Positions 1 to 12,003 of a stretch of 64,000 nucleotides of DNA are shown here, piece by piece. The notes below the pieces were generated by a model. It was not told the origin of the DNA, ran no database searches, and saw only the letters and a list, made by a program, of their open reading frames with translations. Source of the stretch: Cocos nucifera (lineage: Eukaryota; Streptophyta; Magnoliopsida; Arecales; Arecaceae); the NCBI GenBank assembly GCA_006176705.1, contig QRFJ01004908.1, forward strand, positions 62,001 to 126,000, read 5' to 3'. How positions within the stretch are numbered: the first letter of the stretch is position 1; each line of letters begins with the position of its first letter. Both the position numbers and the translations under genes were made by a program.

Positions 1-2129
1 TCCAGATCATATAATATAGTCACCACCCTTTCCTTCATTTTCTTCATATTTTTCTTAAGCATCTCTTTGCACAAATATTTTTATAAAAATTGCAAAGACG
101 AATAACAATCATTCTAACATTTTTTGGTAACATGCGGTGAATAGCTATTGGGATCAATTCCTGCGTCAGCACATGATAATCATGAGTCTTCAATCCTCCA
201 AGTTTGACATCCTTACTATTCACACGTTTTGATATATTGCTTGAGTATCCATCAGGAACCTTTATATTCTCCAACACATGAAGAAATGTGGACCATTTTG
301 GAGGCATTCATAATATAGCATGCATGAGGAAGCCTCCACTATTCTCCCCCTACCGGCTCTGGATGGAGTGTCTCCTAATATCCCATTCTTTCAAGTCAAA
401 TCGAGAATTCAAGTCATCCTTAGTCTTATCTTTGATATTTAAGATTGTTGCCAATAGGAGCTCGCTTACATTCTTTTCAATATGCATTACATCTAAGCAA
501 TGGTGCAATAAGTTTGTCTTCCAATATGGCAAGTCAAAGAAGATGCTCTTTTTTCTTCAATTAAAGTATGTGTCATCTTTCTTTGATCGATGCTTCTTCT
601 TTTTACCATCAATCGGATCATCTTTTTTAAATTCAATACTAAGATCATCCAACTCTCTAAGTACATCACTTTCAGAGACATCCAGCTAGGCACCTCACCT
701 TCTTCAATAGTGCCATCGAAGGAGCGTGCATTCCTTCTGCATGGATGGTTTCGATGGAGGAAACGTCAATGCCCCATATAGCTAAAGCTCCTCCGATGTG
801 TCAACCTTCTAGATCGAATATTTTTTTTCATAAATTAGATATGCTAGCTCACCTTTGGTGCTCCAATCCGACATTAGGGTATAGATTGGAAAGTCATTTA
901 TTATCCATAAAAGTGCTGCGCACATGGAGAATGACTCATTCAGCAAAGCATCAAAAGTTGGAACACCTTGAATGCTCCATAACTATTTCAGCTCGATAAT
1001 AAGAGGCTACAAATAAACATCAATATCATTACCTACCTTCATTAGTCCAGGGATGAGCACTGTCATGAAAGCAAAGAATTTTTTCATACACATCTATGAT
1101 GGAATGTTGTAAATATGAATAAATACTGGCCATACACTATGGACAATATTCATATGCTTGAATGGGTTAAAACTGTCGCACAACAAACCCAACCTCACAT
1201 TACGTATCTCATATGCGAAGTCAGGATGTAATTCATTAAACTTCTACCATGCCTCTCCATCGGTTGGATGCCTCAATGCATCATCTTTTGTTCAATTCTC
1301 TTCATGCCATCTCATGTCCTTCGATGTCCTTACCGACATAAATAATTTTTATAGTCTCAAAATTAAAGAAAAATGCCACATCAACTTTTGAGGTACACGA
1401 GTCGATGTATCTTCTTTATTTTATTTTCATCTTGACACACCGCACCTCATGCATTCGTTTTGGTTGACATCCCCCTCTGAATAGAGCATGCAATTATTGG
1501 GACATGCATGTATCTTGGTGTAAGCAAAGCCCAGCTATTCAATAATCTTTGATGTCTCATAATTATTCTTTAAAATTTGTATATCATCTGAAAGAATATC
1601 CTTCAAAAGCTCTAATATGCAGTTCACTCCATTATTACTGAACCCATTGGAATATTTTGCATGATACAACTAGATTAAGAACTCCAGCTTCGCCATCTTT
1701 TTACATCCGGGATACAACGGAATATTAGCATTCTTCATCAACTTGCGGACCTTCTCGACATCATCACTATTTGTTATTCCACCAACCACAGAATTAGGCA
1801 TGGACGTAGATGCACCGTCATTATGGCCAATAAATAAAAAATATCACAAACCATTTGTTCCACTCCTCCATCATGTTGATCACCTCCTTATGGTCTGCCC
1901 TCACCATGTTGGTCCTAATAAATTTCATAACCGACTTTAAAGTCATAAATAGTGAGGTGATCATTTACATCTTGACGAAGTAGCCACGGTCCATCCATAC
2001 ACTTTTTACAAGAACATTAGATCAGTCCATGTGGTCCCCAAATTTTTTTATAGCAAAATTAAAAAATTTTTGAAGTCCAACCTCATATTCTGATGAGAGC
2101 CTACTAAACTTCATCCATCTCTTATCCAT
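1..2129 (-). pseudogene. TNP2-type CACTA transposase, decayed
   Basis: The minus strand encodes, in broken frames, the usual CACTA transposase order. A transposase-associated domain starts at the ATG at 2129 (MDKRWMKFSRLSSEYE, then a K-F-FA and WMDRGYF stretch). Around 1370-1130 is the TNP2 core (residues like DMRWH, RHPTDGEAW, IRNVRLGLLCDSFNPF). The hallmark LDVMHIEKNV lies near 480-500, followed by LNIKDKTKDDLNSRFDLKEW. LKTHDYHVLTQELIPIAI is at about 170-200. These belong to the plant Transposase_21/TNP2 family, which cuts and pastes CACTA elements. In-frame stops interrupt the conserved core several times (for example within the region 1200-1330 and 600-780), so it cannot make an active protein. 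The C-terminal end lies outside the window. Confidence 0.85.
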
Positions 2130-2776
2130 TTTAAAAATGATCATACTGTAATTAAATCATTTATGAAACTTAAATTATATACTAATATATTATAAATAAA
2201 TATGCAATAAATATATCCTATCACCAACTAATAGGTAAAGATAGGTCCTATCCTATTTAAAAATTGCATTAATTCTATAGGTTCAATACAATAATCAAAC
2301 GATATGCAACAGTGATCGAATAAAATTTTGACAGTATTTTTTCTTAGTTCTTCCGTATAGGAAGAATAAAAAAAAAATACTATCCAAAATTTAATTTAAA
2401 ATTTTTAGCATACCATTTGATTACTGCAACTACTTATAAAATTATCTGTAATTTTTAAACTATCCAAATTGGACAATCAATTGATCATGGTACATAATTC
2501 TCTCATCCATATAATTACATATAATTGTATGGATGCCGAAGATTATGTACACTAATTAATTAACGGATCTATCATTATGCAATGCAATAAATAAAGATAT
2601 AAACATCTAAAAAATATCATCTAATAAATTCTACAACATGAATTACATTCATAAATAATTAAGGATGAGTAACAGTCGTAGATCCGATCTCTTGTATAAA
2701 TCTGGGTGTTAATTCAAAAATCTGAAAAAAGAATGAAGTAGATGATGGCGGTACCTTAAGGCTTAAAGTTGGAACC

Positions 2777-3119
2777 TTAAAGAGATATATCAAATTTTGT
2801 TCGCACCCATCGAGCCGGCCCACTCAGAAGCTGAGCCGACTCCATGCCTGAGACATCCGACTTGGATCTTCCCCCAGTCGGCTCGATCTTGATCCGAGCT
2901 AGCTTGGCTGTGTGCCATCCCCTATTCTTGGCTGTCTTCGCCCTTTCTTCATCTTTTCGACTGTCCATCTCCCACTTAATCTCCATCATCGATGAGGCTG
3001 GACCCCCTCCCCGATCCCTCTCTCCCTCTCTCCTTCTCTCGATCTCATCCCTCACCGGCGAGGCTGGACCCCCTCCCTCCCTCTCTCGATCTCTCTCATC
3101 GATGAGGTCGGACCCCCTT

Positions 3120-3167
<48 letters not shown>

Positions 3168-4010
3168 GATCTCCCTCGTCGATAATGGCAACAAGACCGG
3201 ACCCCCTCCCTCCCTCTCTCCCTCTTTCTTTCTTAGTTTCGGATTCTAAAATCGGATCCGAATATCCAAAATTCATTAGGATCCGAGTCTGTTACTTTAA
3301 GTATGGACCCATCGGATATTCAAATTTGGATCCGGTATCAGTAATTAAAATAGAGTCCAGATATGAATATTTAGATTTCGATCCAAACCTGATCCATTGA
3401 TAGGTCCAGTCCAGTAATTAATAAATAATACTATAAAATTAAAATAAAAAATATACCTACGACTATAAAGAGGGGGTGCATCGAAAGCTCTGAGGATCGT
3501 CGACGACGGTGCTGGAAGAAGATGACGGTGCTAGAGGTAATCTGCGAAATAATAGCAAGATAGTGAGATAGAGAGAGAAAGAGAAAGAGGAAAGAGAGAG
3601 AGGGAGAGGGAGCCCAGAGGGGCGCCATTATGGGGAGGGCAAGGGATGGGCAGGGCAGGGGGTGGACGGTCGGGGATGGAGAGAGCAGGGATGGTGGCGA
3701 CCGGGGATGGGGAGGGCAGGGGTCGAGCGGTCGGGGATGGGGAGGGCAAGGGGCGGCTGGCAGCCGGGGATGTGAGGGTAGGGGGTGGTAGCCGGGGATG
3801 GGGAGGGTGGGGGATGGGGAGGGTGGGGGGCGGGCGGCCGCAGTCAGGGATGGATAGGATGGGGGCGGGCGGCCACGGCTAGGGATGGATGGAGTCTCAT
3901 CGATGATGGAGACGAGGGGAGAGAGAGAGAGAGCGCGCGCATATGGAAAGAAAGAAAAATTAGAGATTTTTAACCTAACCAATGATAGTGATTTTTGAAC
4001 CACTGTCATA
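2777..4010. repeat. GC-rich, low-complexity internal block of CACTA-A
   Basis: About 1.2 kb of skewed sequence: pyrimidine-rich (CCCTCCCTCTCTC) at 2990-3230 and G-rich on the plus strand at 3590-3870 (runs of GGGGATGGGGAGGG). An inverted, diverged counterpart lies at about 48150-49770 in copy B, including a stretch rich in CAGCCGAGCCGACTC-like words. It probably represents the 5' transcribed region of the transposon, but any frame through it encodes only low-complexity Pro/Ser/Leu or Gly/Arg peptide, so I do not call a gene. Confidence 0.6.
3125..3162. repeat. (CT)n microsatellite
   Basis: An uninterrupted CT dinucleotide run of about 38 bp inside the pyrimidine-rich block of CACTA-A. Confidence 0.95.
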
Positions 4011-4129
4011 GATCTATGGCAGGAGTTACGTTAAACCGCTGCAATAGATCTATGACAGTGGTTTATAACCGCTGCCATAGATTTATAGCAGTGATTTTTA
4101 GTAACTACTGTCGTATGTTAGAAATAATT

Positions 4130-5105
4130 TTTTTATTTTTTTAAATATTATATAATTTTAAAATTTAATGTTCATCTTCATCGTTCATTATCTAAATAAT
4201 TATCATTAAAGTATCGTCACAAAAGATCACCTCGATCCGATGGCCCTTGCTTCATTGATCAAAAAAATTTGATTTTGACAATCACGAACGATGATGCGAT
4301 GACTGATAGATGGAGATCTTCGATCGATTCAAAAATCTATAACGATAATCTCGATGACACTTTTAGCATACTATCAAAATTTTACTTCAATCGAATATCG
4401 TTATCATGATCAATTTAGTACGGAATGATTTCGACCGTTAAATTAGAAATAAGAGATCAAAGGGCTAAATGATGTTTGATTATGAGATAATTTTTTAGTT
4501 GAATGATCTTTACTATAATTTTAATCATTTTATACGACGATGATAGTAAAATTTAAATCATTTTTCTATGAATTATTTACGTTAAGCAGATATTGCAAAA
4601 GTACGAGCATATGTATATAACAACCAACGAAGTTTAAGAATGATTATTAGGCGACGTATAGTTTTAGATCGTTCTTAATCTCACGAGTTGAATTTTATAA
4701 TCACTGTCATAAAAAATAATTAAAGTAGTAGCCAAGATCATTTATAAAAAAGATTATCTCATAATCGGATATCGTCTGGTCCTTTGATCACTCATTTATC
4801 ATTTAACGGTCAAAATTAATCTATACTAAATTAATCAAGATAACGATATTCGATTAAAATAAAATTTTGATAGTATGCTACAAACATAACTGAGAGCATC
4901 GTTGCAGATTTTCGAACCTATCAGATCATCGCATCGTCGTTCATGATCGTCGAAATTAAATTTTTTTGATCGATGAAGCTAGGATCTTCAGATCAAGATG
5001 ATCTTTTATGACGATACTCTAATGATAATTATTTATTTAATGAATGATGAAGATGAACATTAAATTTTAAAATTATGTATTATTTAAAAAAAATAAAAAA
5101 AAATA
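4130..5105. repeat. Long palindrome (about 0.4 kb arms) inside CACTA-A
   Basis: The sequence from about 4130 to 4560 is the reverse complement, with scattered mismatches, of about 4670 to 5105. Examples of paired words are TTTTAAAATTTAATGTTCATC near 4155 with its complement near 5065, and GTAGCATACTATCAAAATTTT-like words near 4370 and 4870. The central part near 4560-4670 is less well paired. The same palindrome is present in CACTA-B (47035-48020), so it is an inherited part of the family and not a local accident. It contains no coding potential that I recognise. Confidence 0.8.
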
Positions 5106-5408
5106 TTACAGTGGTTATAAATAATCGCTGCCATACATCAACGGATAGTAGTGGTTATAAGGACCTGCTGCTATAGATCTGATATATGGCAGCGGTTATA
5201 AGAAATCACTACTATAGATCGGATATATGATAGTGGTTATAAAAAATCGCTGCCATAGGTCGGACTATGACAGCGATTTATTGTAACTTCCGTCATAGGT
5301 CGGACCTATAGTAGCGGTTTCTTGTAATCGCTGTCGTAGATTCTATTGCAGCAGTTTTAAAAACTGCTACCATAGTATGCACTGTCGTAAGCTCTTTTTG
5401 TAGTAGTA
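5106..5408 (-). repeat. CACTA-A subterminal repeats and terminal inverted repeat
   Basis: Many degenerate copies of GCAGCGGTTATAA and of its complement, separated by TAGATCGGATATAT-like spacers, precede the terminus ...TTTTTGTAGTAGTA at 5408. In CACTA elements such subterminal arrays are binding sites for the element-encoded protein. The terminal base is A where G is expected, so the last base of the TIR is mutated. Confidence 0.8.
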
Positions 5409-6274
5409 AAAATTAATTTTTTATACTAATCGAAGTAACCATCTAGCAATAGTACCCGACGTCTGGATAGATCGAATGGTGCAGTCACAATATTTAGAAC
5501 CTATGTGAATATGGTTATTGCATAATTCATCCCTTTGACCTCTGTGCAAGGATGACTTAGGATTTAACTATCGATCCTAAATGATACATCCAAATTGTGT
5601 CTCAAAGCAATTAGTTTTGTGACCTCTGACAAGGACTATCCTAGCCAAGGCTTTACTAAATTGAAATACTATTAAGCATTGCTCTTGAGTCCAGGAGTGA
5701 TCAATTCCATCTTGACTCATACACCGACTTCTCAAGTACTTGACTGCACCCATAAATCTTCCATCACTGAATTAGAAATTTAGGTAGTCCATCATCAAAG
5801 CACGGTGAGTTGCTTAGAAGTCACCATGGTGATCTAAGATCGAAGGGACACTTATATCCATATTCAATCAGAGCAATTCTTGACAGTAGAAAAGCTCTAA
5901 AGTCGATCACGTTTTGTGTAGATGTATCCCTATATCTTACCTGCATGTCATACCAGTGTCTCCACACTCCTTGATTAAGAAGACAATCAACCTATATGGC
6001 ACATAATGATCTATACTCGAAAAACGTTATCGTCTTTGGTAACAACGTATCATTGATCACGAACTATTTTAAGAACGAAACAATAAATTCTTCTTGATCG
6101 ATTTTAAATAGTTCTAAGGACTTCATCACATCAAACGAGAGTTCATTAAAAAATGAAAGATTTATGATGAAAAGCCAAAATATTTTTTATTTAATTAATA
6201 ATTTATATATAATTACATAAATTAGCTCAATCGTTAACAAGCTAATGATTGGCTTTGGGATATTATTCCCCACA
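5409..6274 (-). repeat. Probable 3' LTR of copia-1 (partial)
   Basis: Starts on the minus strand with TG at 6274, immediately after the pol remnant. It is non-coding, about 866 bp up to the CACTA-A terminus. The partner LTR is not visible, so the left boundary cannot be verified by comparison. Confidence 0.45.
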
Positions 6275-9130
6275 TAATGAACTCCGCCTTCATAGTAGAA
6301 GTAACTATGTATTGCTTATTACTTCATTAAGATATGGCACCTCCAGCAAAAAAAAAAAGTATCTTAAAGTAAACTTTCTTATATCCACACATCTAGTAAA
6401 ATTTAAGTCCGAATAACCAATCACTTCTAAGTGACCAGTACATCTATAGATAAGCATATACTTTGTTCGTTGTAGATATCGCATAACTTTCTTTACAGCT
6501 TTTTAATAATTAAGGCCAGGATTGCTTTGGTATCTACTCAAAAATTCTATTGTATATGTAATATCAGGTCTTGCACAGAACTACGCATACATCAAGCTTT
6601 CTAGTGCAGATGCATACATGATGTTCTTTATTTGCTCTTTTTTTAATTCATTTTGTGGGTATTGATTTTGATTGAATTTATTACTTTTCATAATGGGTGC
6701 ACCTGTAGGATTATAATTGATCATTTTAAAGCTTTCTAAAATCTTTTCGACGTAGGCCCTTTGAGATAAACCTAAAATTCTTTGTGATCTATCTTTGTGA
6801 ATCTCTATGCCAACAACATAAGAGGCTTCACCCATATCTTTCATCTTAAAATTTTGAGAAAAAATAATTTTATCTCTTTTAGCAAATCAAAATCACTGCT
6901 TGCGAATAATATATCATTTACATATAGAATCAGATATATATATTTACTTTCACTAATCTTAAAATATATAAATTGATCCATAATATTTTTTATAAAGTCA
7001 AAAGAGATAATAGCATCATAGAATTTTATATACCATTGGCGGGAGGTATGCTAAATTCATATATGGATTTCATTAACTTGCATATGAGGTGACTATGTTT
7101 ATCAGTATAGAAACCTATAGGCTGAGTCATGTATACTGTCTCTTCTAGATTTTCATTCAAAAATATCATTTTTACATCCATTTGATATAACTCTAAATCA
7201 AAATAAGTTACTAGAGCCATAATTATCCGTAATGAATTATTTTTTGAAATTAGAGATAAGGTTTCATGATAGTTAATGCTTTCTTTTTAAGTGAAATCCT
7301 TAACTACAAGTCTGGCCGTATATCATTCAATTTTATCTAAGAAGTTTCTTTTGGTCTTGTAGACCCATTGACAGCCAATGGCCAAAGCATCTTTAGGTAA
7401 CTCAATAAGATCTCAGACTTGATTTTTAACCATGGATCCATTTCATCATTCATGGCACCGTACCGGTATGTAGAATTATTTTCACTCATGATTTGTCAAA
7501 ATGACTTAAGATCATTATCAGGTCTAATATCAAAATCAGATTCCTATAAATAGACAATGTAATTACTAGGAATTGCAGATCTTCTTTCTCTTGAGGATCT
7601 TCTTAATCCTACTATTTCATGTGTATTTTGAGTATTTTTAGTTGTAGGCTCAATATAAACTTACTCTTCATGGAGTGCTTATTTTTTAATTAGTTGTTCA
7701 CGATCTTGTGGATCTTCTTAAATAACAATCAATTTCATATTTTTATAGGTTGATCAATTTGATCTATTATTTTCTTAAATTTATTCTTACGAGAAAAATA
7801 CTTCTACTAAGTTTATAATCCTCAAGAAATTTAGTATTCCTAATCTTAATTATTTTAGGTAGATAGTTAGGATAATAAAACCTATATCCTTTGAAATTTA
7901 CTGCATAACCAATAAAATAGCCACCAATTGTTCTAGATTCTAATTTCTTTAAGTAGAGATTATAAATCCACACCTCAATTGGATATCCTCATATGTGTAA
8001 ATGACTTAAACTCAATTTTCATCATTTTCATAACTCAAAATGAGTTTTAGGTACAGTCTTTGATAGAACCCTATTTAAGATATACACTGCAGTCTTTAAT
8101 ACTTCACTCTAAAGAAATAAAGAAATATTTTAATTGCTAATCATACTTTTTACCATATCCATGAGTGTATGATTCCTTATTTCTGCCACACTATTTTGTT
8201 GTGATATTCCAGACATTGTATATTGGATAATAATACCTTTGTTTTTTAAGGAACTTATCAAATGGGCTTATCAATTGACCCATTTCAGTATATTTTTCAT
8301 CATACTCCCCATCTCTATCAAATCTTATGATTTTTATTTTTTATTTATTTATTTTTTACTTCTGCTTTATAAATCTTAAAGATATCTAGTACCTTATTTT
8401 TTTCAAATAGAAGATAAAGATACATGTATCTGGTATAATCATCAATAAATAAAATAAAATATCTTTGATCATTAAAATAGAAAGTAGAAAATGGTCCACA
8501 GATACCAGCGTGTATGATTTTCAAAATATTAGAACTTCTTTTGGCACCTTTAGAGGACTTATTAGTTTATTTTCTCTTTATGCAATCCAAACAAGTACAA
8601 AAGTTAGTAAATCAATATCTTTTAAAATGTCATTCTTTACCAATCTCTTTATTCACTCTAAAGAGATATAGGCTAATCTCCTATATTATAAATTGGAAGA
8701 TTTCTCTTTAATAATTTTTATTTTTATACTAATATTATCATCATGGAAAAGATGAATGATTATCTTCAAAATTTAGATTCAAATCTAATTTATATAAGCC
8801 ATCTATCAGAAAATCAGTACTAATAACTCTTTTATTCCAAAAAAGATTAATCTTAGAATTCTCAAAATGAAAATCAAAATCAATACTTGTCAATTTGGAA
8901 ATAGAAATTAAATTTCTAGAAAACCTAGGGATATAAAAAGTGTTTTTAAGATCCAAAATAAAATCAGAATTTAAAACTAATTTAAAGGTTCCCACAGCCT
9001 CTATATATGAACGTATTCGATTGCCTCAGTAGATATTTTGTTTGCTTCATTTCAGATCTCTTAGATTGAAAAAGCCCCATATGATATTGGTAATATGAAT
9101 TAAAATACCAAAATTAATCTACTAAGTATT
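6275..9130 (-). pseudogene. copia-1 pol remnants (protease, integrase, reverse transcriptase)
   Basis: Recognisable blocks on the minus strand: the post-protease region at 8995-8741 (TFYIPRFSRNLISISKL), the integrase C-terminal region at 7973-7767 (SRTIGGYFIGYAVNFKGYRFY), RT palm at 7220-7026 (YQMDVKMIFLNENLEE) and 6844-6581 (MKDMGEASYVVGIEIHKDRS). They lie in different frames with stops between them. The RT active-site box, expected YVDD, reads YVND at about 6912-6923, so one catalytic aspartate is replaced by asparagine. The normal product would be a polyprotein that copies and integrates the element; this copy is dead. Confidence 0.85.
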
Positions 9131-10990
9131 ATTAAGAATATTAACAGAAAAGAATTCATGATATACTAGAGATATAAAAGTACTTATATTTTTAAATTAT
9201 TTTTTATACTTTATGTGGTCTTTTTTTTGGTATAAACGAGCGGTCATACTAGTCTAGTGCGAGAGCAGCCTAAAGATTCAAGATACATAAAATTTCGTAT
9301 AGCCAGTGGGTAAACGTCATCCTGCCTGCACATCCAATTATCTGAGTGCTCAGCAACAAAAGCTACCATCTAATTATCTTAAATTATTTTTAAAGATTAT
9401 GTTATAAGTGGACCATATCAAATTTCTAATATTTGAAATGAGTACAATATTTTTTAGTTGCTTCGATATTTCCATCCCACAAGATATGAGAGATCTCGTT
9501 GTTCTCCGTAGGTGGTCAATGATGCCAAGTAAATTAATTTTTTAGTTTTTTTATAAAATTTATAAATTTGACTTATCTTTTTATGTTCTTTTTATTTATT
9601 TAGGGAGCGTGGAAGCTCTGCCTACATTTTTTCTTTTAAAATTTTTTTGAGATAGACTATGCAAGATGAATCTTTGATTGCTAACCAAAGAGGTGTGACC
9701 CTCCAAAATTTCTGCTTTACGCTTGAAACAATTGAGAATAGATATGAATTTGACATATGTTATCGCAATATTCAGACATAAATTATCTTGTTAATACTCT
9801 AACATGCAAGTTTTATAGGCAACTGTCCTACTGTTATAGCCCTTTGAATTGGAAATACTCATGTTGTCATTTTGCTCGTTTTTTTTTTCTTTTTTTCTTT
9901 TCCTTTTTTTTTTTAAAAAAAAAATACTGGTAGAGACTTTTATCCTGTCTTTGAAATATCTTCTCTTCTCCTCTATACTTCCCATTTTTTTTTAACTTTT
10001 TGAGGCAATTCTTTTCCTCTTTTTAATCTAGTCTATTTGAATGCTACCACATCGTCGCACTGATTTTGCTGGATGTTTGATGTCTAATACTTTTATTTTG
10101 GATGGATATAACTATAAAGATTTATAATCAAATCAAAGATTGTTGGCCCCTCTCTATATATATTAATTAGCTTTTGAATCTTGTAGCTATCCATATTCTC
10201 TCTCACGTGCATTGCAAGTACTCACCTTTGGTACTATATACAATAGAAAAAATTTCATCACGAAAGCCCTTGAATTTTTTCTCTCTTGACTGTGCCTTCA
10301 AAATCAGCAGCGGGAAAGAACTCTAATTTTATAAATATATTATTCCACTACGTACATCTAGCCACATTTATCCTTTAATCAGTGGCTAAGAAAAAAAAAT
10401 AATAATAATCTTGTTTGCTAATAAAGAGAATAATATTATTCAAATAAAAATTATATTTATCAATTAAAATTGGCAACTAGATCTTTCTTCTTGTTATTGA
10501 CTGGTGTACCCAGTCCACTTCTTAAACAAAATATATGTTTCTTCTAACATTCTTGATTAAACAGATCGAATCCGTGCAAATGTTTCCTCTTACAAACAAA
10601 CAACCAATGTAATCAAAAAGCAAAATTTCCAAAACATACAGGACCCAGCATCCTCCAACAAACAAATAAGAAAAAAAAAAAAAAAAGTAATGGAAAGCTG
10701 GCGGACCGACTTGCCGCAAACATCTCATTCATATCTCAGCATCTAGCATGGGAGCAGACCGTCCGCCAGCTGCCATTCCCAACTAAAAAGCGGGCGTTAA
10801 GAGACTCCGCTCAGGTCCTCCGCACCCGCCACCTAACCCTATCATCCACCCCTGACGTCCGTGCTGCAGATCAAACACAAACCCCGTTACCGTCACCTCC
10901 GTAAGCATAAGCCTCCTTTGACCCCACGTCAATGGCTAGGCGGTGACACGCGGAACTTAAAGAAAATATCTCGCATAAATATGTGCTACT
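9131..10990. other. Intergenic DNA between copia-1 and PAH
   Basis: AT-rich sequence with several homopolymer runs (T runs near 9880-9915, A runs near 9916-9928 and 10673-10685). I see no coding block, RNA gene or clear transposon ends. The last 250 bp (10740-10990) become GC-richer and probably hold the PAH promoter; a TATA-like word (CATAAATAT) lies near 10974. Confidence 0.5.
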
Positions 10991-11758
10991 GATAGCGAAG
11001 GCGAAGTAACGGAGCTGACACGGCGGAGGACGCGACCCCTTTCTCTCCTGTCTCCCTCTCATCTTCGCACCAACGTCTCTCTCGACCGTAACATATCGAT
11101 TTTCTCCGCTGGCGGGCGCTTTGGCCTCCGTTAATTGAATGCTCTGGCTTATTCCCCGAATTTTGATTGGAATATGCTTCGATTCTGTTGTTCTCCGCCT
11201 TTGCCGTAGGCCTTCTCCTTCTCGTCTCCCCTCCCTCCTCCCTCGACGTCGCAATCGGCCCAGTTGTCCGTCGGGAGAGAGCTCTCACGGATTCCAAGCG
11301 GTCGGTCGAGGAGGGATTCGGGGCTTGAGATTTGGATCGGCAATTCCGCGTCGGTTCTTTCCTTTCTGTGGTTATTGACGGCATTTTATTGGCGGTTCGA
11401 CGTCCGGGAAGATTTATCTGATCTGGGTGTTTGTTAAGAATAAATATCGCATTTTGGCGAAATCTTGATGGTGTTTCGATCCCCGGCTTGGGTTTCTCCT
11501 TTCCTTTCATTTTATTGATACGGAGTTCTTGAGAGAAAATTGAGATTTTCCGATCTGGTTGTCTCATAATTTCAAGGAAAGAAGCAATCTTGGTAGGTTT
11601 TTGAGGCTTTGATGCGGTTTTCTTTGGGGTAGGTTTGGTTATTTCCCTGGGCGCTCTAATTTTTGTCGAGGGTTGCTTCTTGGGCAGTATCTTGTGATGC
11701 TGGAGGGCTTCTAGCGGTTTTATGATCTGGGACTCCTGGAAGGTGGGATTTGGGGAAG
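10990..11758 (+). promoter_or_regulatory. Putative PAH 5' leader with short upstream ORFs
   Basis: CT-rich, GC-elevated leader typical of a plant 5' UTR. Three upstream ATGs close to the gene could be translated: a 6-codon ORF at 11612-11632, a 5-codon ORF at 11697-11714, and a 93-codon ORF at 11722-12003 that overlaps the main start in another frame. A leader intron is possible, with a GTAGGT donor at 11593 and a TTGGGCAG acceptor ending at 11687; it would remove the first of these only. The transcription start cannot be fixed from sequence alone. Confidence 0.4.
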
Positions 11759-12003
11759 ATGTATGCAGTGGAGAAGCTGAGCAGCTACATCACCCGGGGT
11801 GTCTACACCGTCTCGGGGCCTTTCCACCCTTTTGGAGGAGCTGTGGACATAATTGTGGTTCAGCAGCAGGATGGGAGCTTCAAGACGTCGCCATGGTACG
11901 TTCGATTCGGGAAATTTCAAGGTGTGTTGAAGGCGAAGGAGAAAGTTGTCAGCATATCTGTCAATGGAGTGGAAGCTGGATTCCACATGTACTTGGATCA
12001 TAA
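11722..12003 (+). other. Upstream ORF overlapping the PAH start codon
   Basis: An ATG 37 bases before the PAH ATG opens a 93-codon frame that runs 245 bases into PAH exon 1 in the +1 frame relative to PAH. Its start context is weak (T at -3), while the PAH ATG has A at -3, so leaky scanning would still allow PAH translation. The peptide resembles nothing I know and much of it is constrained by the overlapping PAH codons. It may act only as a translational brake, or be absent from mRNA if transcription starts or splicing ends downstream of it. Confidence 0.4.

Larger units (their letters stand above)
1..5408 (-). mobile_element. CACTA (En/Spm-type) DNA transposon, copy A, truncated by window edge
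   Basis: The element reads right to left. Its 5' terminus is at 5408: on the minus strand it starts TACTACTACAAAAA, which matches the CACTACTACAAAAA end of copy B at 46620 except for the mutated first base. Behind the terminus come subterminal repeats built on a (T)ATGGCAGCGGTT-like motif (about 5106-5400 and 3980-4110), a palindrome of about 1 kb, a GC-rich low-complexity block (2777-4010), an AT-rich stretch (2130-2776) and a decayed TNP2 transposase (2129 down to 1). The 3' end lies outside the window. Copy B at 46620 shares the same order of blocks in opposite orientation, which confirms that this is one family. It appears to sit within the LTR of copia-1. Confidence 0.85.
5409..9130 (-). 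mobile_element. Ty1/copia retrotransposon relic (copia-1)
   Basis: Read on the minus strand, protease, integrase and reverse-transcriptase remnants appear in copia order (PR-IN-RT) from 9130 down to about 6300, followed by a presumed 3' LTR that begins TGTGGGGAATAATATCCC at 6274 and runs to at least 5409, where the CACTA-A end is found. Gag, primer-binding site and 5' LTR are missing or unrecognisable at the right side. The position of the CACTA terminus within LTR sequence suggests that CACTA-A jumped into this older element. Confidence 0.75.

Noticed and set aside
9230..9370. A more balanced stretch that looked like a gene fragment on the minus strand
   Set aside because: Frames are short and no family could be recognised; it may be a piece of an unidentified repeat.
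11750..11758. Upstream TTG as PAH start
   Set aside because: Plant genes start with ATG and the conserved lipin N-terminus MYAVEKL begins exactly at the ATG at 11759.
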